Of a stretch of DNA of 13,272 bases, positions 6,391 to 13,272 are shown in pieces (the stretch's first letter is position 1; every line of letters begins with the position of its first letter). The position numbers were made by a program, and so were the translations under genes. Under the pieces are notes generated by a model, which saw only the letters and a program-made list of their open reading frames with translations, did no database searches and had not been told where the DNA came from. The stretch is from an uncultured Collinsella sp. (GTDB lineage: Bacteria > Actinomycetota > Coriobacteriia > Coriobacteriales > Coriobacteriaceae). Location of the stretch: the NCBI GenBank assembly GCA_902492755.1, contig CABUNB010000052.1:1-13272 (forward strand), written 5' to 3'.

Positions 6391-7536
6391 CTAGAGCACC
6401 TCCGTGTAGCTGCCAAAGTAGGTGAAGCTCTCGCACACGTCGTCGATAGAATCGAGCAGGTCGTCGAGGGCCTTGCTGCCAAAGGGGCAGTCCAGATCAA
6501 AGTAGAACATAAACTCAAAGTCGCGGCTGGGGATGGGGCGGCTCTCGAGCTTGATGAGATTGATGTTGAGTGCGTAGAAGCGCTCGAGCACGCGATAGAG
6601 GGCGCCCGGCTCGTTGGCCGTGGTAATCATGAGCGAGGTGCGGTTGGCGCCGGGGTAGACGCGCGGCTCGCGGCTGATGACGACAAAGCGCGTGTAGTTG
6701 TTGTTCGAGTCCTGAATGTTGGACTCCAGCACCTCCAGGTCGTAGAGTGCCGCGCAGCTGCGCGATGCGATGGCGGCAACATCGGTGCGGTCGGAGTTGG
6801 CGACCATCTCCGCCGACATGGCGGTATTGGGGTATTTGGTGGCGTGCAGGCCGTGGGCCTCGATAAAGCTGGCGCACTGCGCGATTGCCTGACCGTGGCT
6901 GTAGACCTCGCGCACGTCGGCGAGCTTGGTGCCGGGCTTGACGAGTAAGTTGTGGTCAATCTTGAGGCGAAGCGAGCGCACGATGTGGAAGTCGAACTGG
7001 GCGAGCAAGTCGTAGACGGCGTTGACCGAGCCGGCGGTGGAGTTCTCGATTGGCAACACGCCAAACTCGCAGAACCCGTCGCGTACAGCGCGCATGACGC
7101 CCTCGAAGGTCTCGAAGAACGCAATATCCGGCACGTCGAAGAGCTTGCATGCGGCGATCTGGCTGTAGGCACCCTCAACGCCCTGGCAGGCGACGCTGGC
7201 AGTCTGGGGGAAGGGCGTGTCGAAGGCTACGGCCGTGGCGTGGGCCTTTTGCGACACTGTGATGCCCTTGAGTTCGTTGATGTAGCGCTGCTGCTCGGCC
7301 TTGCTCATGCTCATGAGGAGACGGAACAGGGTGATGGTCTGGGCCTCGTAGCGCTCGGGCGCACGGCTGGCGAGGTTGTTGAGCTTGGAGCGCTCACGGG
7401 CGGGGTCGAAGACGGCCTTGCCCATCTCGATTTTTGACTTGGCGACCTCGGTGGCAATGTCCATGCGCTCGACAAAGCTGTTGAGGAGCGTGGTGTCGAT
7501 GCCATCGATGGCCTGGCGGATGTCAGCAAGGTCCAT
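6391..7536 (-). CDS. pheA: Bifunctional chorismate mutase / prephenate dehydratase (P-protein)
   Basis: The protein has 381 residues. An AroQ-class chorismate mutase helix bundle occupies about 1-88 and aligns with the E. coli P-protein at Arg7, Arg24, Lys35, Asp44, Arg47 and Glu48. Prephenate dehydratase spans about 112-288: QGVEGAYS (118-125), LPIENSTAGSV (161-171) and the catalytic TRF (282-284). An ACT regulatory domain follows, with GALYRVLERF (311-320) and the phenylalanine-binding ESRP motif (331-334), so feedback inhibition by phenylalanine is expected. It converts chorismate to prephenate and on to phenylpyruvate. ATG at 7536 has AAAGGGG 5 nt upstream. The 29-codon upstream extension of the frame has no homology and overlaps aroC. 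The gap to aroC is 43 nt. This is the only chorismate mutase domain in the operon. Confidence 0.96.
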   Translation of the reverse strand: MDLADIRQAIDGIDTTLLNSFVERMDIATEVAKSKIEMGKAVFDPARERSKLNNLASRAPERYEAQTITLFRLLMSMSKAEQQRYINELKGITVSQKAHATAVAFDTPFPQTASVACQGVEGAYSQIAACKLFDVPDIAFFETFEGVMRAVRDGFCEFGVLPIENSTAGSVNAVYDLLAQFDFHIVRSLRLKIDHNLLVKPGTKLADVREVYSHGQAIAQCASFIEAHGLHATKYPNTAMSAEMVANSDRTDVAAIASRSCAALYDLEVLESNIQDSNNNYTRFVVISREPRVYPGANRTSLMITTANEPGALYRVLERFYALNINLIKLESRPIPSRDFEFMFYFDLDCPFGSKALDDLLDSIDDVCESFTYFGSYTEVL

Positions 7537-7579
7537 GGAGACCCCTTTCACGTGTCGGGGGATGTTGAGGGGTGGGTAG

Positions 7580-8677
7580 TTAGCGCTGGGCGGCGTCTTC
7601 GAGGAGGGCGTCCCAGATGGCAAGGGCGGCGGCTGCCTCGGCTACGGGGACAGCTCGGGGGACGATGCAGGGATCGTGGCGGCCGTGGACCGAGAGCTCG
7701 GCATTTTCCATAGCGTCCATGTCCACCGTCTGCTGCTCGCGGCCAATCGAGGGCGTCGGCTTTACGGCCATGCGCCACATGACGGGCGCGCCGGTCGAAA
7801 TACCGCCCAGGATGCCGCCGGCGTTGTTGGACTCGACCTCGATCTCGCCGGTCTCGGCATCGATGCGATATGGATCATTGTTCTCGCTGCCGCGCATGGC
7901 GGCCACGGCAAAGCCCATGCCAAACTCCACGCCCTTTACGGCGGGAATGCCAAACGCGATCTGCGCGATGCGGTTCTCGATGCCGTCGAACATAGGGTCG
8001 CCGATGCCCGTAGGAAGCCCGTAAATGCCGCACTCCACGATGCCGCCGATGCTGTCGAGTTCGTCGCGCGCGGCTAGGATCTCCTCGCGCATGCGGCCGG
8101 CTGCGGCGGCGTCAATACACGGCAGATCATTCGTAAGGATCGCCTTGCGGTCGGCCTCGCGATAGACCATATCGTCCATCGGCAGGTCGGAGATGCCGCC
8201 GATCTGCGCCACATGCGCCATCACGTTAATGCCGCGGGCCTCGAGTGCCTGCAGCGCAATGCCGCCGGCGATGCACAGGGGTGCCGTTAGGCGGCCGGAG
8301 AAATGCCCGCCACCGGCGACATCGTGCATGTTGTGATACTTCACGCGCGCAGGGAAGTCCGCATGTCCCGGACGGGGCTTGCGGCGCAGCTCGGAGTAGT
8401 CCTTGGAGCGCGTGTTAGTGTTCTCGATAATCGCCGCGATGGGCGCGCCGGTGGTGTGCCCATCGACCACACCGGCGATAATGTGCGCGGCGTCGGCCTC
8501 GCGGCGCTTGGTCGCGGTCTCGTCGCGACCGGGGGCGCGACGGTCGAGGAAGGCCTGCAGCGCTTCCTGGTCTACGGCGATGCCCGCCGGGACGCCATCG
8601 AGCGAGCAACCGATGGCGGGGGAGTGCGACTGGCCGAAGATGCTTAAGTGCAAGACGTTGCCAAAGGTCGAGGACAT
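7580..8677 (-). CDS. aroC: Chorismate synthase
   Basis: This FMN-dependent enzyme of 365 residues removes phosphate from 5-enolpyruvylshikimate-3-phosphate to form chorismate, the last common step. Motifs: FGQSHSPAIG (14-23, His18), RRAPGRD (46-52), KRREAD (58-63), GGGHFSGRLTAP (122-133), and the C-terminal RHDPCIVPRAVPVAEA (333-348). GGHFSGR replaces the GGRSSAR common in proteobacteria; I recall this variant from Clostridia-like enzymes. ATG at 8677 has AGGAGGAAT just upstream within the aroA end, and only 1 nt separates it from the aroA stop, so translation is probably coupled. NADPH-dependent flavin reductase activity cannot be judged from sequence. Confidence 0.97.
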   Translation of the reverse strand: MSSTFGNVLHLSIFGQSHSPAIGCSLDGVPAGIAVDQEALQAFLDRRAPGRDETATKRREADAAHIIAGVVDGHTTGAPIAAIIENTNTRSKDYSELRRKPRPGHADFPARVKYHNMHDVAGGGHFSGRLTAPLCIAGGIALQALEARGINVMAHVAQIGGISDLPMDDMVYREADRKAILTNDLPCIDAAAAGRMREEILAARDELDSIGGIVECGIYGLPTGIGDPMFDGIENRIAQIAFGIPAVKGVEFGMGFAVAAMRGSENNDPYRIDAETGEIEVESNNAGGILGGISTGAPVMWRMAVKPTPSIGREQQTVDMDAMENAELSVHGRHDPCIVPRAVPVAEAAAALAIWDALLEDAAQR

Positions 8678-8678
8678 G

Positions 8679-9998
8679 CTATTCCTCCTCGAGTGTGACC
8701 TTGCCGCCCAGCAGGCGGTAGTGGTCGAAGAAATCGGGATAGGACTTGTTGACCGCCTCGGCGCCGTGGATCACGACCTCGCCGGTGGCGCGGCTCGCGG
8801 CGATAGCGGCCATCATGGCGATGCGATGGTCGTTGTGCGAATCGACCTCGCCGCCGGTGAAGGCATCGACACCCTTGATGATGAGGTCGTCACCGGCAAT
8901 GCGCACCTGCGCGCCCAGCGCGGTGAGCTCGCGGGTGGTGGTTGCCAGGCGGTCGGATTCCTTGATGCGCAGACGGGCGCAATCGCGGATAAAGGTGCGG
9001 CCCTGCGCCAGCGAGGCTACGGCCGAGATGACGGGCACCAGGTCGGGAATGTCGTGGGCACTCATCTCAAAGCCGGCAAGTTTGTCGGACTGTACGGTGG
9101 CGGCGTTGGTGGAACGCACGATGCGGGCGCCAAAGCGCGAAAGCGCGGCGAGCACGTTGCGGTCGCCCTGCGCGGAGCTGAGCGACACGCCCTCCACGGT
9201 GATGGGGTCGGCGCCGATAGCGCCGGCGCACAGCCAAAAGGCAGCGTTGGACCAGTCGCCCTCGACGGCTACGCTGCCGGGCGTGCGGTACGATCCGCTG
9301 TTCACGCGGAAGTTCGTGACCTCGGGCTGGCCGTCCTTGGCCGGAATGCGCTCGACGTTGACCTCGACGCCAAAGGCCTTCATGGCCTGTATCGTCAGGT
9401 TGATGTAGGGGCGGCTCTCGATGAGGCCGGTTACCTGCACGCAGGAGGGCTGGGCCAGCAGCGGGGCTGCCAGCAGCAGGCCCGAGATGTACTGCGAGCT
9501 CACGTTGCCCGGAAGCACAAAGGTGCCCGGGCGCATGCGGCCGCTCGTCTTGAGCGGAAAACCGCCCAGACCCTGTAGGTCGCAGCCGGCGGCGATGATC
9601 TCGTCCGAGAGCGGGGAGAGCGGGCGGGCGCCCAAGCGCCCCTGACCCACAAAAGTTGCTTCTGCGCCCAGCGCGCAGGCGACGGGCAACATAAAGCGGA
9701 GCGTGGATCCACTTTCACCGCAGTCAAGCGTGCTGCCGGCAAGGGCCTTGAGCAGGCCAAACTCAACACTCTTCATGGTGGGGTGGACCTGGAAGCCGTC
9801 CTCGACGGTCTCGATGCGAGCACCCAGGGCCGTAAGGCAACGCACCGTGGCCTCGATGTCGGCGCAGGTGGTATTGCAGGTGACGTGCGTCTCGCCGTTG
9901 GCAAGCGCAGCGCAGATGATGAGGCGATGCGCCATCGACTTGGACGCGATGGCGGGAACGGTGCCCTTAAGCGGGGACGGGGTGATGCGGGCTAGCAT
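8679..9998 (-). CDS. aroA: 5-enolpyruvylshikimate-3-phosphate synthase (EPSP synthase)
   Basis: The protein of 439 residues joins shikimate-3-phosphate to phosphoenolpyruvate. Conserved sites: SKSMAHR (19-25, Lys20), LDCGESGSTLRF (91-102), the VSSQY segment (166-170, Gln169), DIPDLVPV (316-323), the IKESDR motif (345-350), HNDHRIAM (388-395) and NKSYPDFF (417-424). Aligning LDCGESGSTLRFM with E. coli LFLGNAGTAMRPL keeps Gly96 (Gly97 here), while Thr97 becomes Ser98 and Pro101 becomes Phe102. These lie in the inhibitor-contacting loop, so the enzyme is not of the classic E. coli class I sequence. Its first 7 bases overlap the end of aroB. GGGAG lies 10 nt upstream of the ATG. Confidence 0.97.
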   Translation of the reverse strand: MLARITPSPLKGTVPAIASKSMAHRLIICAALANGETHVTCNTTCADIEATVRCLTALGARIETVEDGFQVHPTMKSVEFGLLKALAGSTLDCGESGSTLRFMLPVACALGAEATFVGQGRLGARPLSPLSDEIIAAGCDLQGLGGFPLKTSGRMRPGTFVLPGNVSSQYISGLLLAAPLLAQPSCVQVTGLIESRPYINLTIQAMKAFGVEVNVERIPAKDGQPEVTNFRVNSGSYRTPGSVAVEGDWSNAAFWLCAGAIGADPITVEGVSLSSAQGDRNVLAALSRFGARIVRSTNAATVQSDKLAGFEMSAHDIPDLVPVISAVASLAQGRTFIRDCARLRIKESDRLATTTRELTALGAQVRIAGDDLIIKGVDAFTGGEVDSHNDHRIAMMAAIAASRATGEVVIHGAEAVNKSYPDFFDHYRLLGGKVTLEEE

Positions 9999-11098
9999 GC
10001 GGATGCGTCTCCCTTCTGGCCGAGGCCCTCGGCAATGAGTTCGTGGAAAGTGGAAAGCGGCGTGCGGTCGATACTGCAGCGGCCAATGCCGTGCGGAATC
10101 ACCAGGTCGATAGTGTCGCCCGCGCGCTTCTTGTCGTGGAGCGCCTCGGCAAAGACGGCATCGGCATCTAGGTCGCAGCGGGTCTTGAGGCCATGGCGGG
10201 CGCAGAGTTCCTCAATACGATCGGGCAGTGCAGCATCGCAAATGCCGTGCAGGGCCGCGGCGCGCGTGATGATACCCATGCCGATCGACACGCAGTTGCC
10301 GTGTCCGAGTTCAAAGTGCTCGCAGGCCTCGACGGCGTGTCCGGCGCTGTGTCCAAAGTTGAGGAGCTTGCGCTGGTTGGTTTCGCGCTCGTCGGCGACG
10401 ACCACGGCGCGCTTGATGTCGATATTGCGGGCGATGATGAGCGCTACGCGGGCCACATCGCGGTTGAGCAGCTCCAGCGTGAGCGGGGTCTTCTCCAGCT
10501 CGGCGAAAAGCTCCGGGTCGGCGATTACGGCGTGCTTGACGACCTCGCCGCAGCCGTCGGCGAACTGCTCGGGCGTGAGGGTGGCCAGGCACCCCACGTC
10601 GGCGATAACCACGCTCGGCTGCCAAAAGGCGCCGGCCAAGTTCTTGCCGGCAGCCAGGTCTATGGCGGTCTTGCCTCCCACCGACGAATCCACCATGGCG
10701 AGCAGGCTCGTGGGGATCTGCACAAACTTGCAGCCGCGCATGTAGGTGGCGGCCACAAAGCCCGCCACGTCGCCCACGACGCCGCCGCCGAGTGCCACGA
10801 TCACGTCGGAGCGCGAAAGCTCGTGCTCGGCCACAAACTCCAAAATGGCGACATAGGTTTCGGCGCGCTTATGGGCCTCGCCGGCTTCGAAGGTGCAGAT
10901 GCTCACCTCGTAGCCTGACGCCTCCAGGCTCTGCTTAACGGGCATCTGGTAGAGGGGGCCCACGTTGGTGTCCGTCACGATGACGGCCTTGGTGCCGCCG
11001 GCGGTGGCGCGGACGAGCGGGCCTGCCTGCTCCAGCAAAAACGTGCCCACATGCACCTGATAGGGGCGTGCGGTGTCGATATCGATGGTAATCGCCAT
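9992..11098 (-). CDS. aroB: 3-dehydroquinate synthase
   Basis: This NAD- and zinc-dependent enzyme of 368 residues converts DAHP to 3-dehydroquinate. Motifs: ALGGGVVGDVAGF (102-114), PTSLLAMVDSSVGGKTAID (129-147), GKNLAGAFWQP (151-161), DGCGEVVKHA (181-190), NFGHSAGHAVE (247-257). Zinc ligands expected from the family are Glu185, His250 and His266. ATG at 11098 has AAAGGA 9 nt upstream. The 36-nt gap to tyrA has a small GGTC(GAAAG)GACC hairpin with the ribosome binding site in its loop. The end overlaps aroA by 7 nt. Two-aminoethylphosphonate- or 2-deoxy-scyllo-inosose-type relatives are excluded by the operon context. Confidence 0.97.
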   Translation of the reverse strand: MAITIDIDTARPYQVHVGTFLLEQAGPLVRATAGGTKAVIVTDTNVGPLYQMPVKQSLEASGYEVSICTFEAGEAHKRAETYVAILEFVAEHELSRSDVIVALGGGVVGDVAGFVAATYMRGCKFVQIPTSLLAMVDSSVGGKTAIDLAAGKNLAGAFWQPSVVIADVGCLATLTPEQFADGCGEVVKHAVIADPELFAELEKTPLTLELLNRDVARVALIIARNIDIKRAVVVADERETNQRKLLNFGHSAGHAVEACEHFELGHGNCVSIGMGIITRAAALHGICDAALPDRIEELCARHGLKTRCDLDADAVFAEALHDKKRAGDTIDLVIPHGIGRCSIDRTPLSTFHELIAEGLGQKGDASAC

Positions 11099-11134
11099 AA
11101 GCTTCGGTCCTTTCGACCTGGCGTGATAGGTGGT

Positions 11135-12049
11135 CTAGTGGGAGGCCTCGTCGTCGAGTGCACGCTTAATGCGGTCGCCCTCGGCAAGGAGATTCTCCAG
11201 ATAGCGCTGGTCGCGGTCCTTGAGCGCACGGCTGTAGGCGCCAAGCGATTCGATCAGATGGTCGATCTCGAAGGCGAGCGCGTCGGCGTCGTCGATCATG
11301 AGCTCGGACCACATTTGCGGGTTGAGGTGCGCCACGCGGGTGAGGTCGCGGTAGCTGCCGGCCGAAAAGCCGTGGTGGACCTGGGCAGTGGGGCTTTTGA
11401 CGTAGGCGTTAGATACAACGTGCGCAAGCTGGCTCGTAAAGGCGATGACACGGTCGTGCTCGGCGGCGCTGGTCACGCTGAACTTGCCAAAGCCCAAGGG
11501 GCGCACCATCTCGCGCACCTGGCCCAAGAGCTCGAGCTTAAGGGCATCGTCTACCGCGGGTGGAACGAGCACCAGGGGAGCGCCCTGGAACAGGTCGGCG
11601 CGGGAGTGCGCATAGCCCGAGTACTGCGTGCCCGCCATGGGGTGCGCGCCCACAAAGTAAAAGCCGTGCTCGCAGGCAAGCTCAAAGGCGCGCTCGCACA
11701 CGATGCCCTTGACGCCCACCGTGTCGATCACCACGGGGCCCATGATGGCATCAGTGTCGGTGGCGTCGGCGAGTGCCTGAGCATGCGCCTCGAGCCACTC
11801 GATGCAGGCCTCGGGGTAGCAAGCCAGGACGATGATGTCGCATTCGCCGAGCGTCTCGTCGTTGAGCTCGCCGGCAACGGTGCCCATGCTGGCGGCCGTC
11901 ATGACATCGTCATCGGGGTCCCAGGCCAGCACGCGGACGCCCGCCTGCGCATAGCCGCGGGCAAAGCTGCCGCCGATGAGGCCAAGGCCGACGATGCCGG
12001 CGCACTTGGGGCCGCCCTGGTTAACGCGCGCGTTTCTCACTGTACCCAT
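11135..12049 (-). CDS. tyrA: Prephenate dehydrogenase, monofunctional
   Basis: The 304-residue protein oxidatively decarboxylates prephenate to 4-hydroxyphenylpyruvate for tyrosine. The Rossmann motif GLGLIGG (21-27) is followed by an acidic residue at Asp44 (AWDPD), which favours NAD over NADP. GAHPMAGTQYSGY (134-146, His136), SQLAHVV (206-212, His210) and SYRDLTRVA (232-240) are family motifs. No chorismate mutase domain and no C-terminal ACT domain are present, so it depends on prephenate made by PheA. It has no visible tyrosine-binding regulatory domain. ATG at 12049 lies 3 nt after the aroF stop, with GGAG 6 nt upstream in the last aroF codons. Arogenate dehydrogenase is a close alternative that sequence alone does not exclude. 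Confidence 0.93.
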   Translation of the reverse strand: MGTVRNARVNQGGPKCAGIVGLGLIGGSFARGYAQAGVRVLAWDPDDDVMTAASMGTVAGELNDETLGECDIIVLACYPEACIEWLEAHAQALADATDTDAIMGPVVIDTVGVKGIVCERAFELACEHGFYFVGAHPMAGTQYSGYAHSRADLFQGAPLVLVPPAVDDALKLELLGQVREMVRPLGFGKFSVTSAAEHDRVIAFTSQLAHVVSNAYVKSPTAQVHHGFSAGSYRDLTRVAHLNPQMWSELMIDDADALAFEIDHLIESLGAYSRALKDRDQRYLENLLAEGDRIKRALDDEASH

Positions 12050-12052
12050 GGA

Positions 12053-13075
12053 CTACTCCATGGTCTCTTGGCAGACAACCTCGCGGATGGCTCGGATGCG
12101 GCGCATGGTGTCGTCGAACTGATCGGGGGTGAGGGCCTGAGCGCCGTCGGACCATGCGCGGCTGGGCTCGTCGTGGACCTCGATCTCCAGGCCGTTGGCA
12201 CCGCAGGCGGTCGCGGCGAGCGCCATGGGCTCAACGTAGCGGGTGTAGCCGGTGGCGTGGCTGGGGTCGGCGACGACGGGCAGGTGCGACAGGTGGTGCA
12301 GCACCGGCACGGCGTTGAGGTCGAAGGTGTTGCGGGTGCGGGTCTCGAAGGTGCGGATGCCGCGCTCGCACAGGATGACGTTGTCGTTGCCCTCGCTCAT
12401 GATGTACTCTGCGGCCATGAGCAGCTCATCGATCGTGCCGGACATGCCGCGCTTAAGCAAGATCGGAGTCTTGGTCTTGCCGACCTCTTTGAGCAGAGGG
12501 AAGTTCTGGGCGTTGCGGGCGCCGATCTGCATGACGTCGATCTTCTTGTCCAGGAAGACCTGCACGTCGCGCGGGTCCATGATCTCGGTGACGATCGGCA
12601 TGTCGAGCTCGGCAGACGCCTCGCACAGCAGGTCCAGGCCGGCGGGACCCATGCCCTGGTAGGCGTACGGGGAGGTGCGGGGCTTGTAGGCGCCGCCGCG
12701 CAACATCGTGGCGCCGGCGGCCTTCACGCGGCGGGCGATGCGGATGAGGTTCTCGCCCTCGACGGAGCACGGGCCGGCGATGACCTGGAACTGATCGCCG
12801 CCGATCTTGACGCCGTGGCCGCAGTCGATGACGGAGTCCTCGGGGTGGAACTTGCGGTTGGCGCGCTTGAACGGCTCGGAGACGCGCTGCACGCGCTCGA
12901 CGACATCCATGGACTCGAGCAGGAACGGGTCGATCTTGGTCGTATCGCCCACCAGGCCGATGATCGTCTCATTCTCGCCGCGCGAGACATCGGTCTTCAG
13001 GCCCTTTTTCTCAATCCAGCTGACGATATGGCTGACGGCCTCGTCGCTGGCGCTCTGCTTTAAAATTGCAATCAT
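12053..13075 (-). CDS. aroF: 3-deoxy-7-phosphoheptulonate synthase (DAHP synthase), type I-beta with N-terminal regulatory domain
   Basis: The protein of 340 residues catalyses the committed step, PEP plus erythrose-4-phosphate to DAHP. Residues 1 to about 70 match the ferredoxin-like regulatory domain of Thermotoga-type enzymes, which in that family senses tyrosine or phenylalanine. The barrel follows: AGPCSVEG (100-107, metal ligand Cys103), RGGAYKPRTSPY (126-137), QIGARNAQN (183-191), LLKRGM (206-211), and expected metal ligands His273 (DPSHATG), Glu299 and Asp309. ATG at 13075 has GAGG 6 nt upstream and begins the MIAILK regulatory domain. The frame is open to an ATG at 13123, but that start lies in the terminator loop and the added residues resemble nothing. 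As first gene it is positioned for both enzyme and transcript control of the pathway. Confidence 0.96.
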   Translation of the reverse strand: MIAILKQSASDEAVSHIVSWIEKKGLKTDVSRGENETIIGLVGDTTKIDPFLLESMDVVERVQRVSEPFKRANRKFHPEDSVIDCGHGVKIGGDQFQVIAGPCSVEGENLIRIARRVKAAGATMLRGGAYKPRTSPYAYQGMGPAGLDLLCEASAELDMPIVTEIMDPRDVQVFLDKKIDVMQIGARNAQNFPLLKEVGKTKTPILLKRGMSGTIDELLMAAEYIMSEGNDNVILCERGIRTFETRTRNTFDLNAVPVLHHLSHLPVVADPSHATGYTRYVEPMALAATACGANGLEIEVHDEPSRAWSDGAQALTPDQFDDTMRRIRAIREVVCQETME

Positions 13076-13085
13076 GGTGTGCCTC

Positions 13086-13148
13086 TCACCTCGATGGATA
13101 ACTTTTGAAAAAACGGCCCGCATCGCGAGCCGTGTATATATGGTGCAT
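13086..13148 (-). CDS. Possible leader peptide ORF of the aro operon, 20 codons
   Basis: An ATG at 13148 opens a frame of 20 codons ending at TGA 13088-13086. The TGA directly abuts the GAGG ribosome binding site of aroF, 10 nt before the aroF ATG. The frame runs through the whole terminator hairpin. It contains Tyr5, Phe13-Phe14 and Tyr17. The two Phe codons arise from the terminator T-run, so aromatic content alone is weak evidence. No Shine-Dalgarno sequence precedes the ATG, and an in-frame TAA lies three codons upstream. If the -10 at 13154-13162 is used, the ATG would sit near the 5' end of a leaderless RNA. It could be chance. Confidence 0.35.
   Translation of the reverse strand: MHHIYTARDAGRFFKSYPSR
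13108..13133 (-). terminator. Intrinsic terminator ahead of aroF, candidate attenuator
   Basis: On the - strand, ACGGCTCGC (13133-13125) pairs with GCGGGCCGT (13121-13113) through 9 bp with one U-G, around a GAT loop. TTTTTT (13113-13108) follows. It sits 33 nt before the aroF start, downstream of a possible promoter, so it could control entry into the aro operon. It could instead simply end an upstream - strand gene outside the window. Confidence 0.75.
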
Positions 13149-13153
13149 GAGAG

Positions 13154-13186
13154 TTTATACTATCTGACTCGCTTTTGCCTTCTAAA
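13154..13186 (-). promoter_or_regulatory. Possible proximal promoter of the aro operon
   Basis: Overlapping -10-like words TAGTAT (13162-13157) and TATAAA (13159-13154) are present. TTTAGA (13186-13181, 4 of 6 with TTGACA) lies 18 bp upstream of TAGTAT. Transcription would start near 13147-13150, just before the terminator and at the leader ORF. On the + strand the same spot reads TATACT (13156-13161), so a divergent promoter is also possible. Confidence 0.35.
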
Positions 13187-13244
13187 GTGGGCCGTTGCGC
13201 CGCGTCTTCCTCGGAATGGTTGATTTTCAATCTCAACGCAACAG
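13166..13244 (-). promoter_or_regulatory. Candidate antiterminator and anti-antiterminator segments of the aro leader
   Basis: On the - strand, AACGGCCC (13196-13189) is perfectly complementary to the terminator 3' arm plus first extra T (13119-13112, 8 bp). GCGAGTC (13172-13166) pairs with the terminator 5' arm (13131-13125, 7 bp, one U-G). Both can form at once as a nested helix. CTGTTGCG (13244-13237) can pair with CGCAACGG (13199-13192, 8 bp, one U-G), which overlaps and would sequester the first segment. The wobble pairs work only in - strand RNA. The scheme requires a start site upstream of about 13244, perhaps outside the window. Positions 13245-13272 show nothing else. Confidence 0.4.
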
Positions 13245-13272
13245 CCTGAACGGACCCCGCGTTTCCGCAGCT

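Noticed and set aside
5698..6948. A 416-residue + strand open frame opposite pheA and aroEK
   Set aside because: It is a compositional shadow of the genes on the other strand, with no recognisable motif.
11051..13063. A 670-residue open frame on the + strand opposite tyrA and aroF
   Set aside because: It is antisense to two clearly recognisable enzymes, is rich in Gly, Ala, Val, Asp and His as expected for a mirror of GC-rich codons, and shows no domain or ribosome binding site.
13076..13123. A 16-residue N-terminal extension of AroF starting in the terminator loop
   Set aside because: The family starts at the MIAILK segment, which has a good ribosome binding site, and the earlier ATG lies inside the hairpin.
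13139..13223. A short + strand frame in the aro leader starting at ATG 13139
   Set aside because: It has no ribosome binding site, is the tail of a longer antisense shadow, and lies in the region better explained as - strand leader RNA.
13086..13272. T-box riboswitch ahead of aroF
   Set aside because: The conserved GGUGGNACCGCG antiterminator element is not visible on the - strand. The leader is therefore called only an attenuator candidate.

Overview
The window comes from a GC-rich bacterium. The Streptococcus-type RmlC domain, the fused enzymes, the tRNA with encoded CCA and the complete aromatic amino-acid operon together suggest a Gram-positive actinobacterium of the class Coriobacteriia, such as Collinsella. 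That placement rests on general familiarity with these genes and not on a database search.

Left part (1-4402) is one end of a surface-polysaccharide region. A fused dTDP-4-dehydrorhamnose 3,5-epimerase/reductase (rmlCD, + strand) makes dTDP-L-rhamnose. It converges on a membrane-anchored family-2 glycosyltransferase (- strand) across a bidirectional terminator. The glycosyltransferase is divergent from an ABC polysaccharide exporter, wzm-wzt (+ strand). An arginine tRNA (anticodon TCT) follows wzt by 54 bases, and one strong terminator ends both. The rmlCD gene uses C/G-ending codons far more than wzm-wzt, so this region looks mosaic.

Right part (4638-13075, all - strand, transcribed right to left) is a tightly packed operon: aroF (DAHP synthase) - tyrA - aroB - aroA - aroC - pheA (chorismate mutase/prephenate dehydratase) - aroE::aroK fusion - aroQ. 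These eight genes carry all seven steps from erythrose-4-phosphate plus PEP to chorismate, then the branches to phenylpyruvate and 4-hydroxyphenylpyruvate. Only the final aminotransferase and the tryptophan branch are absent. Most junctions are 0-3 nt apart or overlap by 7 nt. The loosest is the 64-nt aroEK-aroQ gap, which is occupied by a GGGGACAGGCACC-type palindrome that looks like a dispersed repeat.

Right edge (13076-13272) is the leader of the aro operon. It holds an intrinsic terminator pointing at aroF, a short open reading frame that runs through that terminator and stops at the aroF ribosome binding site, and upstream segments that could pair with both terminator arms or with each other. 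This is the best candidate in the window for an undescribed regulatory device. The rest is recognisable metabolism, with two notable gene fusions. I found no CRISPR array, transposase, integrase or phage gene.
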